From Phycisphaerae bacterium (GTDB lineage: Bacteria; Planctomycetota; Phycisphaerae; SM23-33): a DNA stretch of 35,172 nt. The first letter of the stretch is position 1, and each line of letters begins with the position of its first letter. The DNA is taken from contig JAFGJE010000151.1 in assembly GCA_016929245.1 (NCBI GenBank), positions 1-35,172 of the forward strand, given 5' to 3'. Shown here piece after piece: positions 1 to 7,905 of this stretch. The position numbers and the translations under genes are program-made. The notes under the pieces are model-generated. The model saw only the letters and a list, made by a program, of their open reading frames with translations. It searched no databases and had not been told where the DNA came from.

Positions 1-899
1 CCGTCGATCTGCGCGTCAGCACGCTGCCCACCGTCCACGGGGAAAAGTGCGTCATTCGCATCCTGGACAACCGTTCGATCTGCGTGGGACTGGAGAATCT
101 CGGGTTCGCGGCGGCTACCTTCGAAACCTGGAAGCGGGAAATCCTTCAGCCGCACGGCATCATCCTCGTGACGGGACCGACCGGAAGCGGAAAGAGCACC
201 ACGCTGTACTCGTCGCTGCAGATCATGGACCGCGAGAAGCTGAATATTTCCACCGTCGAGGATCCCGTGGAATACGAACTGGACCACATCAACCAGGTCA
301 GCGTGCGGGACACGATCGGCATGAGCTTCTCCGCGGCGTTGCGCAGCCTGCTGCGCCAGGACCCGGACATCATCATGGTCGGCGAAATCCGCGACCAGGA
401 AACCGCCTGCATCGCCGTGCAGGCGTCCCTGACCGGGCACCTGGTGCTCTCGACGCTGCACACCAACGACGCGCCGTCGAGCATCACGCGCCTGATCAAC
501 ATCGGCGTGGAACCGTACCTGATCAGCGCGTCGGTCAACGCCGTGCTCGCCCAGCGCCTCGTGCGGCGCATCTGCCCGAACTGCAAGGAAGAAACCAACT
601 CCTTCCTGGAACACGAGGAAGGCTTCATGAAGCGACGGAATCTGACGGTGGAAAAACACTTCCGCGGAAAAGGCTGCGAGAAGTGCCGCAAAACCGGATA
701 CAAGGGACGGCTTGGGTTGTACGAACTTCTCGTGCTGGACGACGAACTGCGCGACGTGATCACGAGCAGCCCCGCGCTGGGCGATCTGCGTCGTTACGCG
801 CAAAGCCACGGAATGGTCAGCCTGCAGCAGGACGGACTGCTGAAGGTCACCACCGGAGAAACCACCGTCGAGGAAATCATGCGCGTCACGGAAACGTAA
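1..899 (+). CDS. pilB: Type IV pilus assembly ATPase PilB/GspE (5' truncated by window edge)
   Basis: C-terminal part of the hexameric ATPase that powers pilus extension from the cytoplasmic side of the inner membrane. The reading frame is open from base 3, and the codons before the first internal ATG are clearly coding (VDLRVSTLPTVHGEK), so the gene starts upstream of the window. Visible motifs in order are Walker A GPTGSGKSTT (bases ~174-203), the Asp box around EDPVEYEL, Walker B QDPDIIMVGEIRD, the His box TGHLVLSTLHTND, and a PilB/GspE tetracysteine zinc motif (CPNC ... CEKC). The tetracysteine separates it from PilT, which follows 18 bases downstream. First visible gene of a seven-gene pilus operon. 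Confidence 0.95.
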   Translation, partial: VDLRVSTLPTVHGEKCVIRILDNRSICVGLENLGFAAATFETWKREILQPHGIILVTGPTGSGKSTTLYSSLQIMDREKLNISTVEDPVEYELDHINQVSVRDTIGMSFSAALRSLLRQDPDIIMVGEIRDQETACIAVQASLTGHLVLSTLHTNDAPSSITRLINIGVEPYLISASVNAVLAQRLVRRICPNCKEETNSFLEHEEGFMKRRNLTVEKHFRGKGCEKCRKTGYKGRLGLYELLVLDDELRDVITSSPALGDLRRYAQSHGMVSLQQDGLLKVTTGETTVEEIMRVTET

Positions 900-917
900 A
901 CCGTACTGGAGTTGAAC

Positions 918-1979
918 ATGTTACCCCGTGTGGAAATTTTAACCAAAGCCGTCGCCGCCGGCGCCAGCGACGTGCACATCGTGCCCGGACAACCGCCCAT
1001 CATGCGTCTGCACACCATCCTGGCGCCGATTGACGGATACCCCCTCGTGCAACCCTCCGACGCGATGGACATGGTGCGGGACATGGTGCCCGAACGGATG
1101 CTGGGGCGCCTCGACGAAATCCGCGACCTGGACTTCGGCGCGCAGATCGACGGTGTGGGCCGCTTCCGCGTCAACGCGCACTACCAGCGCGACGTGGTGA
1201 GCATCGCCTTCCGCGCCATTCCCCACGAGGTGCCCGACGTCCTTTCGCTGCACCTGCCCCAAGCCATCGAAAAATTCGCCGACCTTCCCCGCGGCCTGGT
1301 GCTGGTGACCGGACCGACCGGAAGCGGAAAAAGCACCACCCTCGCCAGCGTCATCAACGCGATGAACCATCGATCCAATCGCCACGTGATCACGATCGAG
1401 GATCCCATCGAATACGAACTGATCTCCGACAAATGTCTCATCGAGCAGCGCGAACTGGGCCTGGACGTGCCCTCGTTCGCCAGCGGTCTGCGCCACGCGC
1501 TGCGCCAGGACCCGGACGTGATCCTCGTCGGCGAAATGCGCGACCTGGAGACCACGTCGGCCGCCATCACCGCCGCGGAAACCGGGCACCTGGTCCTCTC
1601 GACCCTGCACACGTCCAGCGCCGCGCAAACCTGCGCGCGCATCGTGGACATCTACCCCGGCGAACAGCAGACGCACATCCGCAACATGCTCGCGGGCAGC
1701 CTGGCGGCCGTCATCACGCAAACCCTGTTCAAACGCGCCGATCAACCGGGCATGATCCCCGCCTGCGAAGTGATGATCTGCAACGCGGCCGTGCGAAACT
1801 GCATCCGGGAAAACCGTCTGCACGAAATCCCCAACATCATCGGAACCAACCGAAACATCGGGATGTGCATGATGGATGAATCGATCAAAACGCTTGTCGT
1901 CAACGGAAAAATCACCCGCGAGGACGCCCTCGCCAAGGCGAGCCATTCCGAGGCGCTGGCGCGCATCCTGCGCGGATGA
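918..1979 (+). CDS. pilT: Twitching motility/retraction ATPase PilT
   Basis: Cytoplasmic ATPase of the PilT family that disassembles and retracts type IV pili. The 353-residue length matches PilT (about 340-370). It carries the N-terminal PAS-like segment (ASDVHIVPGQPPIMRLH), Walker A GPTGSGKSTT near residue 135, Walker B QDPDVILVGEMRDLET, the His box TGHLVLSTLHTSSA, and the PilT-specific C-terminal AVRNCIREN, which corresponds to the AIRNLIRE retraction motif. It has no tetracysteine motif. I chose ATG 918 because GGAG at 908-911 sits 6 bases upstream. An in-frame TTG at 912 would add two residues but overlaps that ribosome site. Confidence 0.95.
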   Translation: MLPRVEILTKAVAAGASDVHIVPGQPPIMRLHTILAPIDGYPLVQPSDAMDMVRDMVPERMLGRLDEIRDLDFGAQIDGVGRFRVNAHYQRDVVSIAFRAIPHEVPDVLSLHLPQAIEKFADLPRGLVLVTGPTGSGKSTTLASVINAMNHRSNRHVITIEDPIEYELISDKCLIEQRELGLDVPSFASGLRHALRQDPDVILVGEMRDLETTSAAITAAETGHLVLSTLHTSSAAQTCARIVDIYPGEQQTHIRNMLAGSLAAVITQTLFKRADQPGMIPACEVMICNAAVRNCIRENRLHEIPNIIGTNRNIGMCMMDESIKTLVVNGKITREDALAKASHSEALARILRG

Positions 1980-1989
1980 GGTATGTATC

Positions 1990-3216
1990 ATGCCGAAGTA
2001 TAAATACGAGGTGCAAGGCGCCGGTTCGGACATCTCCACGGGCGTCGTGGAGGCGGGCAATCTCATCGAAGCCTCCGACTGGGTTCGCTCCCAGGGCGGG
2101 TATCTCGTGAACATCGTCCCTCTTCCGGACGGCGGCGGATTCCTGAATCAGGTGAAGAACCTGCGCCTCGATCCCAAACCCGGACTCAAGGACATTCTGA
2201 GTTTCACGAAGCAGTTGTCGGTGATGATCAAAGCCGGCATCGGCATCCGCGACGCCGTCGAGGGAATCGCCGATCAGGTGATTAACATGCGATTCAAGAA
2301 AATCCTCGACGAAATCAAGGACGACGTCGAATCGGGTATGGCGTTTTCCGCGGCGCTGGCGAAGCATCCGAAAATCTTCAGCCCGTTGTACGTCAACATG
2401 GTCCGCGCGTCGGAAATGTCCGGCACCTTTTCGCACATGCTCAACCGGATCGGATCGTACCTGTCCCAGCAGGCCGAAACGAGACGCATGGTCATCGGCG
2501 CGATGGTCTATCCCGCCGTCCTGTTCTTCATGTCGATGGCCGCCGTGACCTTCCTCCTGACCTGGGTGCTCCCGCGATTCCTGACGTTCTTCGCCGGAAA
2601 AGAACACCTGCTGCCCAAGCCCACGCTGTTCATCATGGGCGTCAGCGATTTTCTCACCCACCAGTGGTACTTCCTGATCCTGGGGATCATCGTGACGATC
2701 GTCGGATTGACATTCGCCGTGCGAACACCCCAGGGAAAACTGATCTGGGACACCATCAAACTGAAACTTCCCATTTTCAAACGCATGTTCCGGGCGCTGT
2801 ACATCACGCGAAGCCTTCAGACCATGGGCGAACTGCTTGCCGCCGGCGTTCCGATTCTCGAAACCCTTGAGATCACATCCGAAGTATCCGGAAATCAGAA
2901 TTATATGAATATGTGGAATAATGTGAGGGATGCGGTTCAACAGGGGAATCAAATCATTCAGCCGCTGCACAATCAGAAGCTCCTGCCCCCCAACGTGGTG
3001 CAGATGATCGGCGCGGGAGAAAATTCAGGAAATCTTGGCCCCGTGCTCCAAGATATCTCAGACTTCTATCAGAAGGAGTTGAAAGACACGATCAAGGCCG
3101 TTACCTCCTTGATCGAGCCGGTCATGATTGTATTCATGGGCGTGGTCATCGGAGCGATCGCCATGAGCATCATGTTGCCGGCGATTAAGATTTCCAGCAT
3201 CATGAAACCCACTTAA
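1990..3216 (+). CDS. pilC: Type IV pilus inner-membrane platform protein PilC (GspF family)
   Basis: A 408-residue polytopic protein that forms the inner-membrane platform on which the PilB and PilT motors act. It starts MPKYKYEVQG, typical of the family, and contains two GspF domains, roughly residues 65-190 and 270-395. The first includes LSFTKQLSVMIKAGIGIRDAVEGI and the second ITRSLQTMGELLAAGVPILETLEI. Three hydrophobic segments lie near residues 172-195, 220-242 and 375-400. ATG 1990 is preceded by GAGG at 1978-1981. The frame is open further upstream (to 1876), but that part overlaps pilT and reads as its shadow. The gene follows pilT by 10 bases, and its 3' third is less GC-rich. Confidence 0.94.
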   Translation: MPKYKYEVQGAGSDISTGVVEAGNLIEASDWVRSQGGYLVNIVPLPDGGGFLNQVKNLRLDPKPGLKDILSFTKQLSVMIKAGIGIRDAVEGIADQVINMRFKKILDEIKDDVESGMAFSAALAKHPKIFSPLYVNMVRASEMSGTFSHMLNRIGSYLSQQAETRRMVIGAMVYPAVLFFMSMAAVTFLLTWVLPRFLTFFAGKEHLLPKPTLFIMGVSDFLTHQWYFLILGIIVTIVGLTFAVRTPQGKLIWDTIKLKLPIFKRMFRALYITRSLQTMGELLAAGVPILETLEITSEVSGNQNYMNMWNNVRDAVQQGNQIIQPLHNQKLLPPNVVQMIGAGENSGNLGPVLQDISDFYQKELKDTIKAVTSLIEPVMIVFMGVVIGAIAMSIMLPAIKISSIMKPT

Positions 3217-3230
3217 CTCAAGAGACAAAG

Positions 3231-3686
3231 ATGAAAACGCGACGCCGGGACAGGAATCACCGAGGGGGGAAACGCCTGGGATTTACCCTGGTCGAAGCCC
3301 TGGTCACGATTCTCATGCTGAGCATCGGATTGGCGGGAATCATGGGCGCGGTGAACCTCGGCATTCGCTACAGCGGAGAAGGGGCGGAGCTGACCCAGGG
3401 GATTTTCCTCGCGCAGGAAATCCGCGAGCGTACATTGAACATGGACTTCACGGATGTCGCGGCCCTGGACGGCGTGACGTATCAACCGCCGATCAACAGC
3501 CACGGCGTACCCATTCTCGGTATGGGCGGGTGGTCCCAGACGATCACCACGTCCTACCGTTCGGAAAGTGATCCCAGTGCGACCTTGGCCTCAGGGACGA
3601 GCGACCTTGTATACGTTCAGGTGCAGACCGCCAGGCAAGGCGACGTCGCCCTGACGACGGGCTGGCTGGTAGCCAGGAAGGAGTGA
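3231..3686 (+). CDS. PilV-like minor prepilin (type IV prepilin N-terminal motif)
   Basis: A 151-residue protein with a long basic leader (about 21 residues, many Arg/Lys) followed by a class III prepilin cleavage site and hydrophobic alpha-helix: RLG then FTLVEALVTILMLSIGLAG. The Glu at +5 after the expected PilD cleavage is present. Spacing and sequence after the helix (MGAVNLGIRYSGEGAELTQGIFLAQEIRERTL) resemble the PilV/GspI minor pilin group. It lies 14 bases after pilC and 4 bases before the next gene. It probably joins a tip complex of minor pilins that primes pilus assembly. The family is secure. The PilV assignment rests on overall pattern only. Confidence 0.85.
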   Translation: MKTRRRDRNHRGGKRLGFTLVEALVTILMLSIGLAGIMGAVNLGIRYSGEGAELTQGIFLAQEIRERTLNMDFTDVAALDGVTYQPPINSHGVPILGMGGWSQTITTSYRSESDPSATLASGTSDLVYVQVQTARQGDVALTTGWLVARKE

Positions 3687-3690
3687 TCTT

Positions 3691-5055
3691 ATGCGAGCAC
3701 GACGTAGGTCACGTCCACGTTCACGCCGCAGAGGCGCGTCCTACGTGTTGGCATTAATCATGACGGCGGTGTTGTCCACCATGGCGATGGCCATGGTCAA
3801 GTCCACCGGCGTGGAAGTTCGGAAAGCCGTCAACCAGCGTGAGTCGGTCAAAGCCCGTCTCGCGGCGGAGAGCGGCGTGGCGTTCCTGACGACAAAACTC
3901 GGGCAATTCCAGATCACCGGAAGCCCCACCCCCGAAACGGTTCTGAGCAATCTCGCGTCCTTCCTCAACACGGAACTGCCCGACGGAACCGTCAGTTTCG
4001 GCGGGGGGGAGATTCAGATCACCGGTCTGACCATCGATCCCTCGTGCGGAACGTTTACCGGCGCGTTCGCCCTGAACGCCGAGGACGATATCGAACTGGA
4101 AGTGGAGGGACAGTCCTCCCAGGCGCTTCGCACCATCGGGCTGAACTACGAGCTGACCCCCGGCGGACAGGGGATTTTCTCCAAGGGGATCGTCGCCGGA
4201 GGTTCCATCCAGATGACGGGCAACGCGCATATTGACGGGGCGAATTCCGCCGAAGAAGGATCGATCCTCAGCCTGTCGGATCAGACCACCGTGTACGATC
4301 TGACGGGCAACTGCCGCATCGAGGGCGACATCTACGGTTCCAATCCCGACGGAGAATGCGACTTGACGGGCAACGTCGAGATCGGCGGCGTCAACGCGAG
4401 CAACCCGGAGGTGGTCAACCACATCCACTTCGGCGTGGATGAAACGGAAATTCCCCGTCCCGATCCGAGCGTGTTTGAACCCTTCGCCACCACCGTGTTG
4501 AGCGGAGGCACCAGCGGAAACAAAACATTCACGAACATTCGCATCCCCGCCGGCACGAATCCCACCTTCGCGGGAAACATCACTCTCAAGGGCGTGATTT
4601 TTGTCGAAACGCCCAACGACGTGACGTTCGCGGGCAATCTGAGTCTCCAGGGGATCATCGTCACGGAAGACCCCGGTTCCTACGCGACGGCTGACAACAA
4701 GCTGAAATTCACCGGAAACACCAGCCTGCAGGGCGTCGAAACCCTGCCAGACCAGCCGGAATTCGCCGGTCTGCGCGACATGCCCGGAGCGTCCATCCTC
4801 GCTCCGGGATTTGAAACGCGGTTCACGGGCAACTTCGGAACCGTGGGCGGAACGCTGGCGGCCGAGAAATTCACGTTCGTCGGGAATGCTTCGGCGACGG
4901 TCAAGGGAAGCATTCTGAGTTTCGGTGACGATCCCTTCGTGATGACGGGAAACGCCCACATTACCATTGACCGATCCGAATACGACGATATCCCGCCGGG
5001 ATTCAGCGTTCCTTCGACACTTTCTTCCATCGCATCTTCCTATGTAGAGTACTGA
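3691..5055 (+). CDS. PilX-like large minor pilin with TGN repeat (putative beta-solenoid), copy 1
   Basis: A 454-residue protein. The N terminus has a very basic leader (MRARRRSRPRSRRRG), a transmembrane helix at residues ~17-38 and a PilX_N-type segment ending in the AAESG motif (residues 58-62). The helix begins ASYVL, so the Glu expected at position 5 of a normal pilin is replaced by Leu. Residues ~175-425 contain nine copies of a short repeat of the form [FLM][TAV]GN-x-x-[hydrophobic]-x-G, such as MTGNAHIDG, LTGNCRIEG, FAGNITLKG, FAGNLSLQG and FTGNTSLQG. This is typical of stacked beta-strand folds. AGGAG lies 7 bases before ATG 3691, overlapping the stop of the previous gene. It is probably a surface-exposed or tip component of the pilus. 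The exact role is unknown. Confidence 0.85.
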   Translation: MRARRRSRPRSRRRGASYVLALIMTAVLSTMAMAMVKSTGVEVRKAVNQRESVKARLAAESGVAFLTTKLGQFQITGSPTPETVLSNLASFLNTELPDGTVSFGGGEIQITGLTIDPSCGTFTGAFALNAEDDIELEVEGQSSQALRTIGLNYELTPGGQGIFSKGIVAGGSIQMTGNAHIDGANSAEEGSILSLSDQTTVYDLTGNCRIEGDIYGSNPDGECDLTGNVEIGGVNASNPEVVNHIHFGVDETEIPRPDPSVFEPFATTVLSGGTSGNKTFTNIRIPAGTNPTFAGNITLKGVIFVETPNDVTFAGNLSLQGIIVTEDPGSYATADNKLKFTGNTSLQGVETLPDQPEFAGLRDMPGASILAPGFETRFTGNFGTVGGTLAAEKFTFVGNASATVKGSILSFGDDPFVMTGNAHITIDRSEYDDIPPGFSVPSTLSSIASSYVEY

Positions 5056-5057
5056 TC

Positions 5058-6425
5058 ATGATACGGCAGCAGATAAAACGTAAGGTTCCAAAGAAACACA
5101 AAGGCGTTTCGTACATCCTTTCCCTCATCGTCGTCATGCTCCTGGGCGCGTTGGGCATGGCGATGATTCAAAGCACCGGCAAGGAGATCCACAAGGGTCT
5201 CAACCAGCGCGACGGGATGAACGCCCGCCTGGCGGCCGAGAGCGGTTTGGCGTATCTGACGGAGGTTCTCGAACGATTCGAGATTTCCGGTTCTCCCAGT
5301 TCCTCCGCGCTGTTCAACGCCCTGGGTTCCTATTACAACGACGAACTGACGACCGGGAGCGTCTCCTACGACGGCGCGCACGTGACGATCAGCGGCGTGC
5401 AGGCCGGTCCGTCGGGATCGACGTTCACCGGTCAATTCGCCCCGGGCGTGGAAAACGAGGTGGTCGTGACGGTCACGGGGCAAACCGGCGAGGCGCAACG
5501 AACCTTGCAATTGAGCTTCGAGCTCGTGCCCGGCGGCGGAATTTTCGACAAGGGCATCGTCTCGATGGGTCCGATCCACATCTCCGGCAGCGCTCAGATC
5601 GACGGCGCCAACAACAACGGCGAATCGGATATCCTGAGTCTCTCGGACAGCGGAATCGTGTTCGACCTTGCCAGCAGTTGCGACCTGGCCGGCGACATCT
5701 ACACCGTCAGCGACGATCCGGCGAGCGTGGATCTGTCCGGGGCGGTGACGGTCGCGGGCATTCCGCGAACCAACCCCGCGATCTGGAATCACATTCACCT
5801 GGGCGTCGAACCGCAGGAACTGCCCCGTCCGGACACGTCCACCTTCGCCGCCTTCGCCACGAACACGCTGGCGAGCGTTCCTCCCGCCGGTTCGACAATC
5901 ATCAATACTCGCGTCCCCGCGGGGATGAATCCGACGTTCAATGACAACACCGTCATCCAGGGGGTGCTGTACATCGAGTCGCCGAACGAAGTCACGTTCA
6001 GCGGAAACGTGTCCGTCTCGGGCGTGATCGTGACGGACGACCCCGGCGCGGGCGCGACGGCCGACAACACGCTGAGTTTCCAGGGAAACGCGTCCATCGA
6101 AGGCGTGGAATCCCTTCCCGCCGACCCGTTGTTCGACGAACTCCGTACCATGCCCGGATCGTCGATCCTCGCCCCGGGATTTGAAGTGACGCTGACCGGA
6201 AGCATGGGCACGGTCGGCGGAACCATCGCCGCCGAACAAATCGCGATGACGGGAAACGCCACCCTCAGCGTGCAGGGAATGATCATGAACCTGGGAAGCG
6301 CCCCGATGGAAATGGGCGGAAGCACGCACGTGACGATCGACCGTTCCGTGTACGACACGGTACCGCCGGGATTCACCGTCCCCTCGGTGCTGTCCACGGT
6401 TCCGTCCTCCTATACGGAAAATTAA
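5058..6425 (+). CDS. PilX-like large minor pilin with degenerate TGN repeat, copy 2
   Basis: A 455-residue tandem paralogue of the preceding gene, colinear from end to end. It shares the basic leader, the helix starting VSYIL (again no Glu at +5), LNQRDGMNARLAAESG, the VPGGGIFDKGIV segment, and the C-terminal YDTVPPGFTVPSVLS (YDDIPPGFSVPSTLS in copy 1). The Gly-Asn repeat is present at the same places but eroded: several TGN cores have become SGS, SSC, SGA or NDN (for example ISGSAQIDG, LSGAVTVAG), while FSGNVSVSG, FQGNASIEG and MTGNATLSV remain. The start lies two bases after the stop of copy 1 and has only a weak ribosome site, so translation is probably coupled. It results from gene duplication followed by divergence. 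Confidence 0.85.
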   Translation: MIRQQIKRKVPKKHKGVSYILSLIVVMLLGALGMAMIQSTGKEIHKGLNQRDGMNARLAAESGLAYLTEVLERFEISGSPSSSALFNALGSYYNDELTTGSVSYDGAHVTISGVQAGPSGSTFTGQFAPGVENEVVVTVTGQTGEAQRTLQLSFELVPGGGIFDKGIVSMGPIHISGSAQIDGANNNGESDILSLSDSGIVFDLASSCDLAGDIYTVSDDPASVDLSGAVTVAGIPRTNPAIWNHIHLGVEPQELPRPDTSTFAAFATNTLASVPPAGSTIINTRVPAGMNPTFNDNTVIQGVLYIESPNEVTFSGNVSVSGVIVTDDPGAGATADNTLSFQGNASIEGVESLPADPLFDELRTMPGSSILAPGFEVTLTGSMGTVGGTIAAEQIAMTGNATLSVQGMIMNLGSAPMEMGGSTHVTIDRSVYDTVPPGFTVPSVLSTVPSSYTEN

Positions 6426-6429
6426 CACC

Positions 6430-6975
6430 ATGAAACCAGCGAGCATATATCGACGTCTCCCGACGCGACGCTCCCTCGGCGTCCGCGGGGGATTCACGCT
6501 CGTGGAAATGCTGCTGTCGATCACGATCATGGCCATCGTGATGGTGGCCGTCGCCGGCGCGACGCACGTGAGCATGCGGACGTACGAAGCCAACCAAACC
6601 GACGCGCAACTCGGCGGAGCGGCCCGCGCGATCCTGCAACGCATCGCGCGGGAGATCCGCGGCGCGTCGTCGGTCACCTGCTCCCTGCACCACCTGACGA
6701 TCACCCCCGCCAGCGGTCCGGACCAGATCGATTATATCCTGGAAGGGGGGCAGTTCCACTGCGACCGCACCACCGGCGCGGGAACCCAGCGATACACCCT
6801 CCTGACCAGCACCGATGACGTCCATATGACGAATTTCCTGATCTATATCTCCACGATGACCGTGGACGAACAAACCGTCACCGCCATGGTCACCGTGCAA
6901 CTGCATTTCATCGCCAACCTGCAGCCGATGGTGGTTTCCGCCTCGGCGTGCCCCAGACAGAACGTCAGTCCGTGA
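6430..6975 (+). CDS. PilW/GspJ-like minor prepilin
   Basis: A 181-residue prepilin. A basic leader of about 25 residues ends in VRGG, followed by FTLVEMLLSITIMAIVMVAVAGA with Glu at +5, the standard prepilin peptidase site and membrane helix. The segment after the helix (MRTYEANQTDAQLGGAARAILQRIAREIRGASSV) matches the conserved start of PilW/GspJ proteins, where a predicted amphipathic helix is followed by R-E-I/L-R. It begins 4 bases after the preceding stop and is the last gene of the pilus operon. The remainder is beta-rich with only one pair of Cys (residues ~83 and ~104), then one near the C terminus. The family call is firm. The specific name is by analogy. Confidence 0.83.
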   Translation: MKPASIYRRLPTRRSLGVRGGFTLVEMLLSITIMAIVMVAVAGATHVSMRTYEANQTDAQLGGAARAILQRIAREIRGASSVTCSLHHLTITPASGPDQIDYILEGGQFHCDRTTGAGTQRYTLLTSTDDVHMTNFLIYISTMTVDEQTVTAMVTVQLHFIANLQPMVVSASACPRQNVSP

Positions 6976-7030
6976 CACGGTTCACTCGATACAACGGCGT
7001 CCCGGTTCGATTCCCGGGAACGAAGGTCGT

Positions 7031-7138
7031 GCGGAGGGTTTGGTGAAACAAGGCGGCCTCCGCGTATTCGTGTGTCCGTCAACCGCGGCAGAAATACGTT
7101 CGCCGCGCGAGGCCGCCCTGTTTCCGCCAAACCCCACG
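7031..7138. repeat. Long imperfect inverted repeat downstream of the pilus operon
   Basis: The left arm (about 7031-7060, containing AAACAAGGCGGCCTC) and the right arm (about 7107-7138, containing GAGGCCGCCCTGTTT) pair over roughly 28 positions with a few mismatches and a ~46-base loop. It differs in sequence from the TCATCCTGAGC palindromes. It could be a 3' UTR structure or an old mobile-element remnant. There is no U-tract on either side. Confidence 0.6.
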
Positions 7139-7158
7139 GAAAGGATCTATTCACCTAT

Positions 7159-7252
7159 TGTCATCCTGAGCGGAGCGCAGCGGAGTCGAAGGACCTTACG
7201 GGTTGGTTAACGTGAGGTCCTTCGACTCCGCTGCGCTCCGCTCAGGATGACA
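7159..7252. repeat. Palindromic intergenic element A (TCATCCTGAGC type), perfect 37-bp arms
   Basis: Arms 7159-7195 and 7216-7252 are exact reverse complements, with a 20-base loop. Each begins with the module TGTCATCCTGAGC, continues with GCGGAGCGCAGCGGAG, and ends with TCGAAGGACC. The middle module is identical to that of element G at the window end, which has different outer ends. It lies between two co-directional units, 183 bases after the pilus operon and about 98 bases before the next gene. Confidence 0.92.
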
Positions 7253-7313
7253 GTTATCATTATCGTCATCAAATATAACCCACCCATCATCGATGGGAAT
7301 TGTTGCATAACTC

Positions 7314-7342
7314 TTCGCAAAAGGAATCTTCTTTGCTATACT
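7314..7342 (+). promoter_or_regulatory. Predicted sigma70-type promoter of the YkgJ-family gene
   Basis: A -35-like TTCGCA (7314-7319), 17-base spacer and -10 TATACT (7337-7342). The expected start of transcription, about 7 bases later, falls on or next to the ATG at 7350. No ribosome site lies at a usable distance, so the mRNA is predicted to be leaderless. Confidence 0.5.
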
Positions 7343-7349
7343 GACCCGG

Positions 7350-7778
7350 ATGAACACGACCGACAACGATACGCCCTGGTACGCGGCGGGACTGGCGTTT
7401 GAATGTCTGGAATGCGGGCGCTGCTGCGCCGGTCCGGAGGAAGGATACGTCTGGGTGTCCGACGAGGAAATTCGCGTCCTCGCCGATTTTCTCCGCCTGA
7501 CGGACAAAGCCTTCCGCGCCCGGTATGTCCGCCGCGTCGGACGCCGACAAAGCCTCGTGGAAAAGAAGAAACAAAAGGACTGCATCTTCCTGGAGCGGGG
7601 AAAATGCACCGTCTACTCCGTCCGTCCCGTGCAGTGTCGCACCTGGCCGTTCTGGGCGATGAATCTCGCCTCCCCGGAAGACTGGTCCTACGCCGCCTCC
7701 CGCTGCATGGGCATGAATCGCGGAACGGTGTTCCCCCTGGACGAAATCCAGACCCGCGCGAACAAAACCAAAGCGTAA
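7350..7778 (+). CDS. YkgJ-family cysteine-cluster protein (zinc/iron-chelating domain)
   Basis: A 142-residue soluble protein of the YkgJ/UPF0153 CxxCxxCC family, whose members are thought to bind zinc or an iron-sulfur cluster. Their function is not established. Eight cysteines are visible: C19, C22, C25 and C26 (FECLECGRCCAGPE), then C78 (KDCIFLE), C86 (GKCTVYSVRP), C96 (VQCRTWPFW) and C119 (SRCMGM). The order and the VRPxQCRTWPFW block are diagnostic. The gene stands alone between two palindromic elements. ATG 7350 lies about 8 bases after a good -10 box and has no Shine-Dalgarno sequence, suggesting a leaderless transcript. Confidence 0.9.
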   Translation: MNTTDNDTPWYAAGLAFECLECGRCCAGPEEGYVWVSDEEIRVLADFLRLTDKAFRARYVRRVGRRQSLVEKKKQKDCIFLERGKCTVYSVRPVQCRTWPFWAMNLASPEDWSYAASRCMGMNRGTVFPLDEIQTRANKTKA

Positions 7779-7798
7779 TGGAATCCCGGAATTTACGT

Positions 7799-7887
7799 TG
7801 TCATCCTGAGCGGAGCGAAGCCGAAAGACCTTCCCCTCACCTACCCGTGAGGTCCTTCGGCTTCGCTTCGCTCCGCTCAGGATGACA
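7799..7887. repeat. Palindromic intergenic element B (TCATCCTGAGC type)
   Basis: The left arm 7799-7830 and right arm 7851-7887 pair except for a five-base insertion (CGAAG duplicated) in the right arm and one mismatch. An inner CCTCAC/GTGAGG pair extends the stem. It sits between convergent genes, 20 bases after the YkgJ-family stop and 18 bases from the AraC stop, so it could act as a bidirectional 3' structure. The CGAAG slippage shows how such elements diverge. Confidence 0.9.
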
Positions 7888-7905
7888 TGTTGATGTAACG
7901 GGATA

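Larger units (their letters stand above)
6976..7349. other. 374-base intergenic region downstream of the pilus operon
   Basis: No credible gene here. In order it holds: a 6-bp perfect hairpin TCCCGG/CCGGGA near 7004-7019; a long imperfect inverted repeat (7031-7138); the perfect 37-bp palindrome at 7159-7252; and an AT-richer stretch ending in the promoter of the next gene. The first two could end or stabilise the pilus mRNA. Confidence 0.7.

Noticed and set aside
7000-7024. A T-arm-like stretch (GGTTCGATTCCC) downstream of the pilus operon that could be a tRNA 3' end
   Set aside because: The five-bp T stem does not pair properly (C-C mismatch at the third pair), there is no acceptor stem, anticodon arm or CCA around it, and the best fold is a simple 6-bp hairpin with an 8-base loop. 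A tRNA or attachment-site remnant is not supported.
7159-7887. Possible CRISPR-like array formed by the two nearby TCATCCTGAGC elements
   Set aside because: The repeats are palindromes with different interiors, are 500+ bases apart with a gene between, and no spacers of uniform length occur. No cas gene is present.
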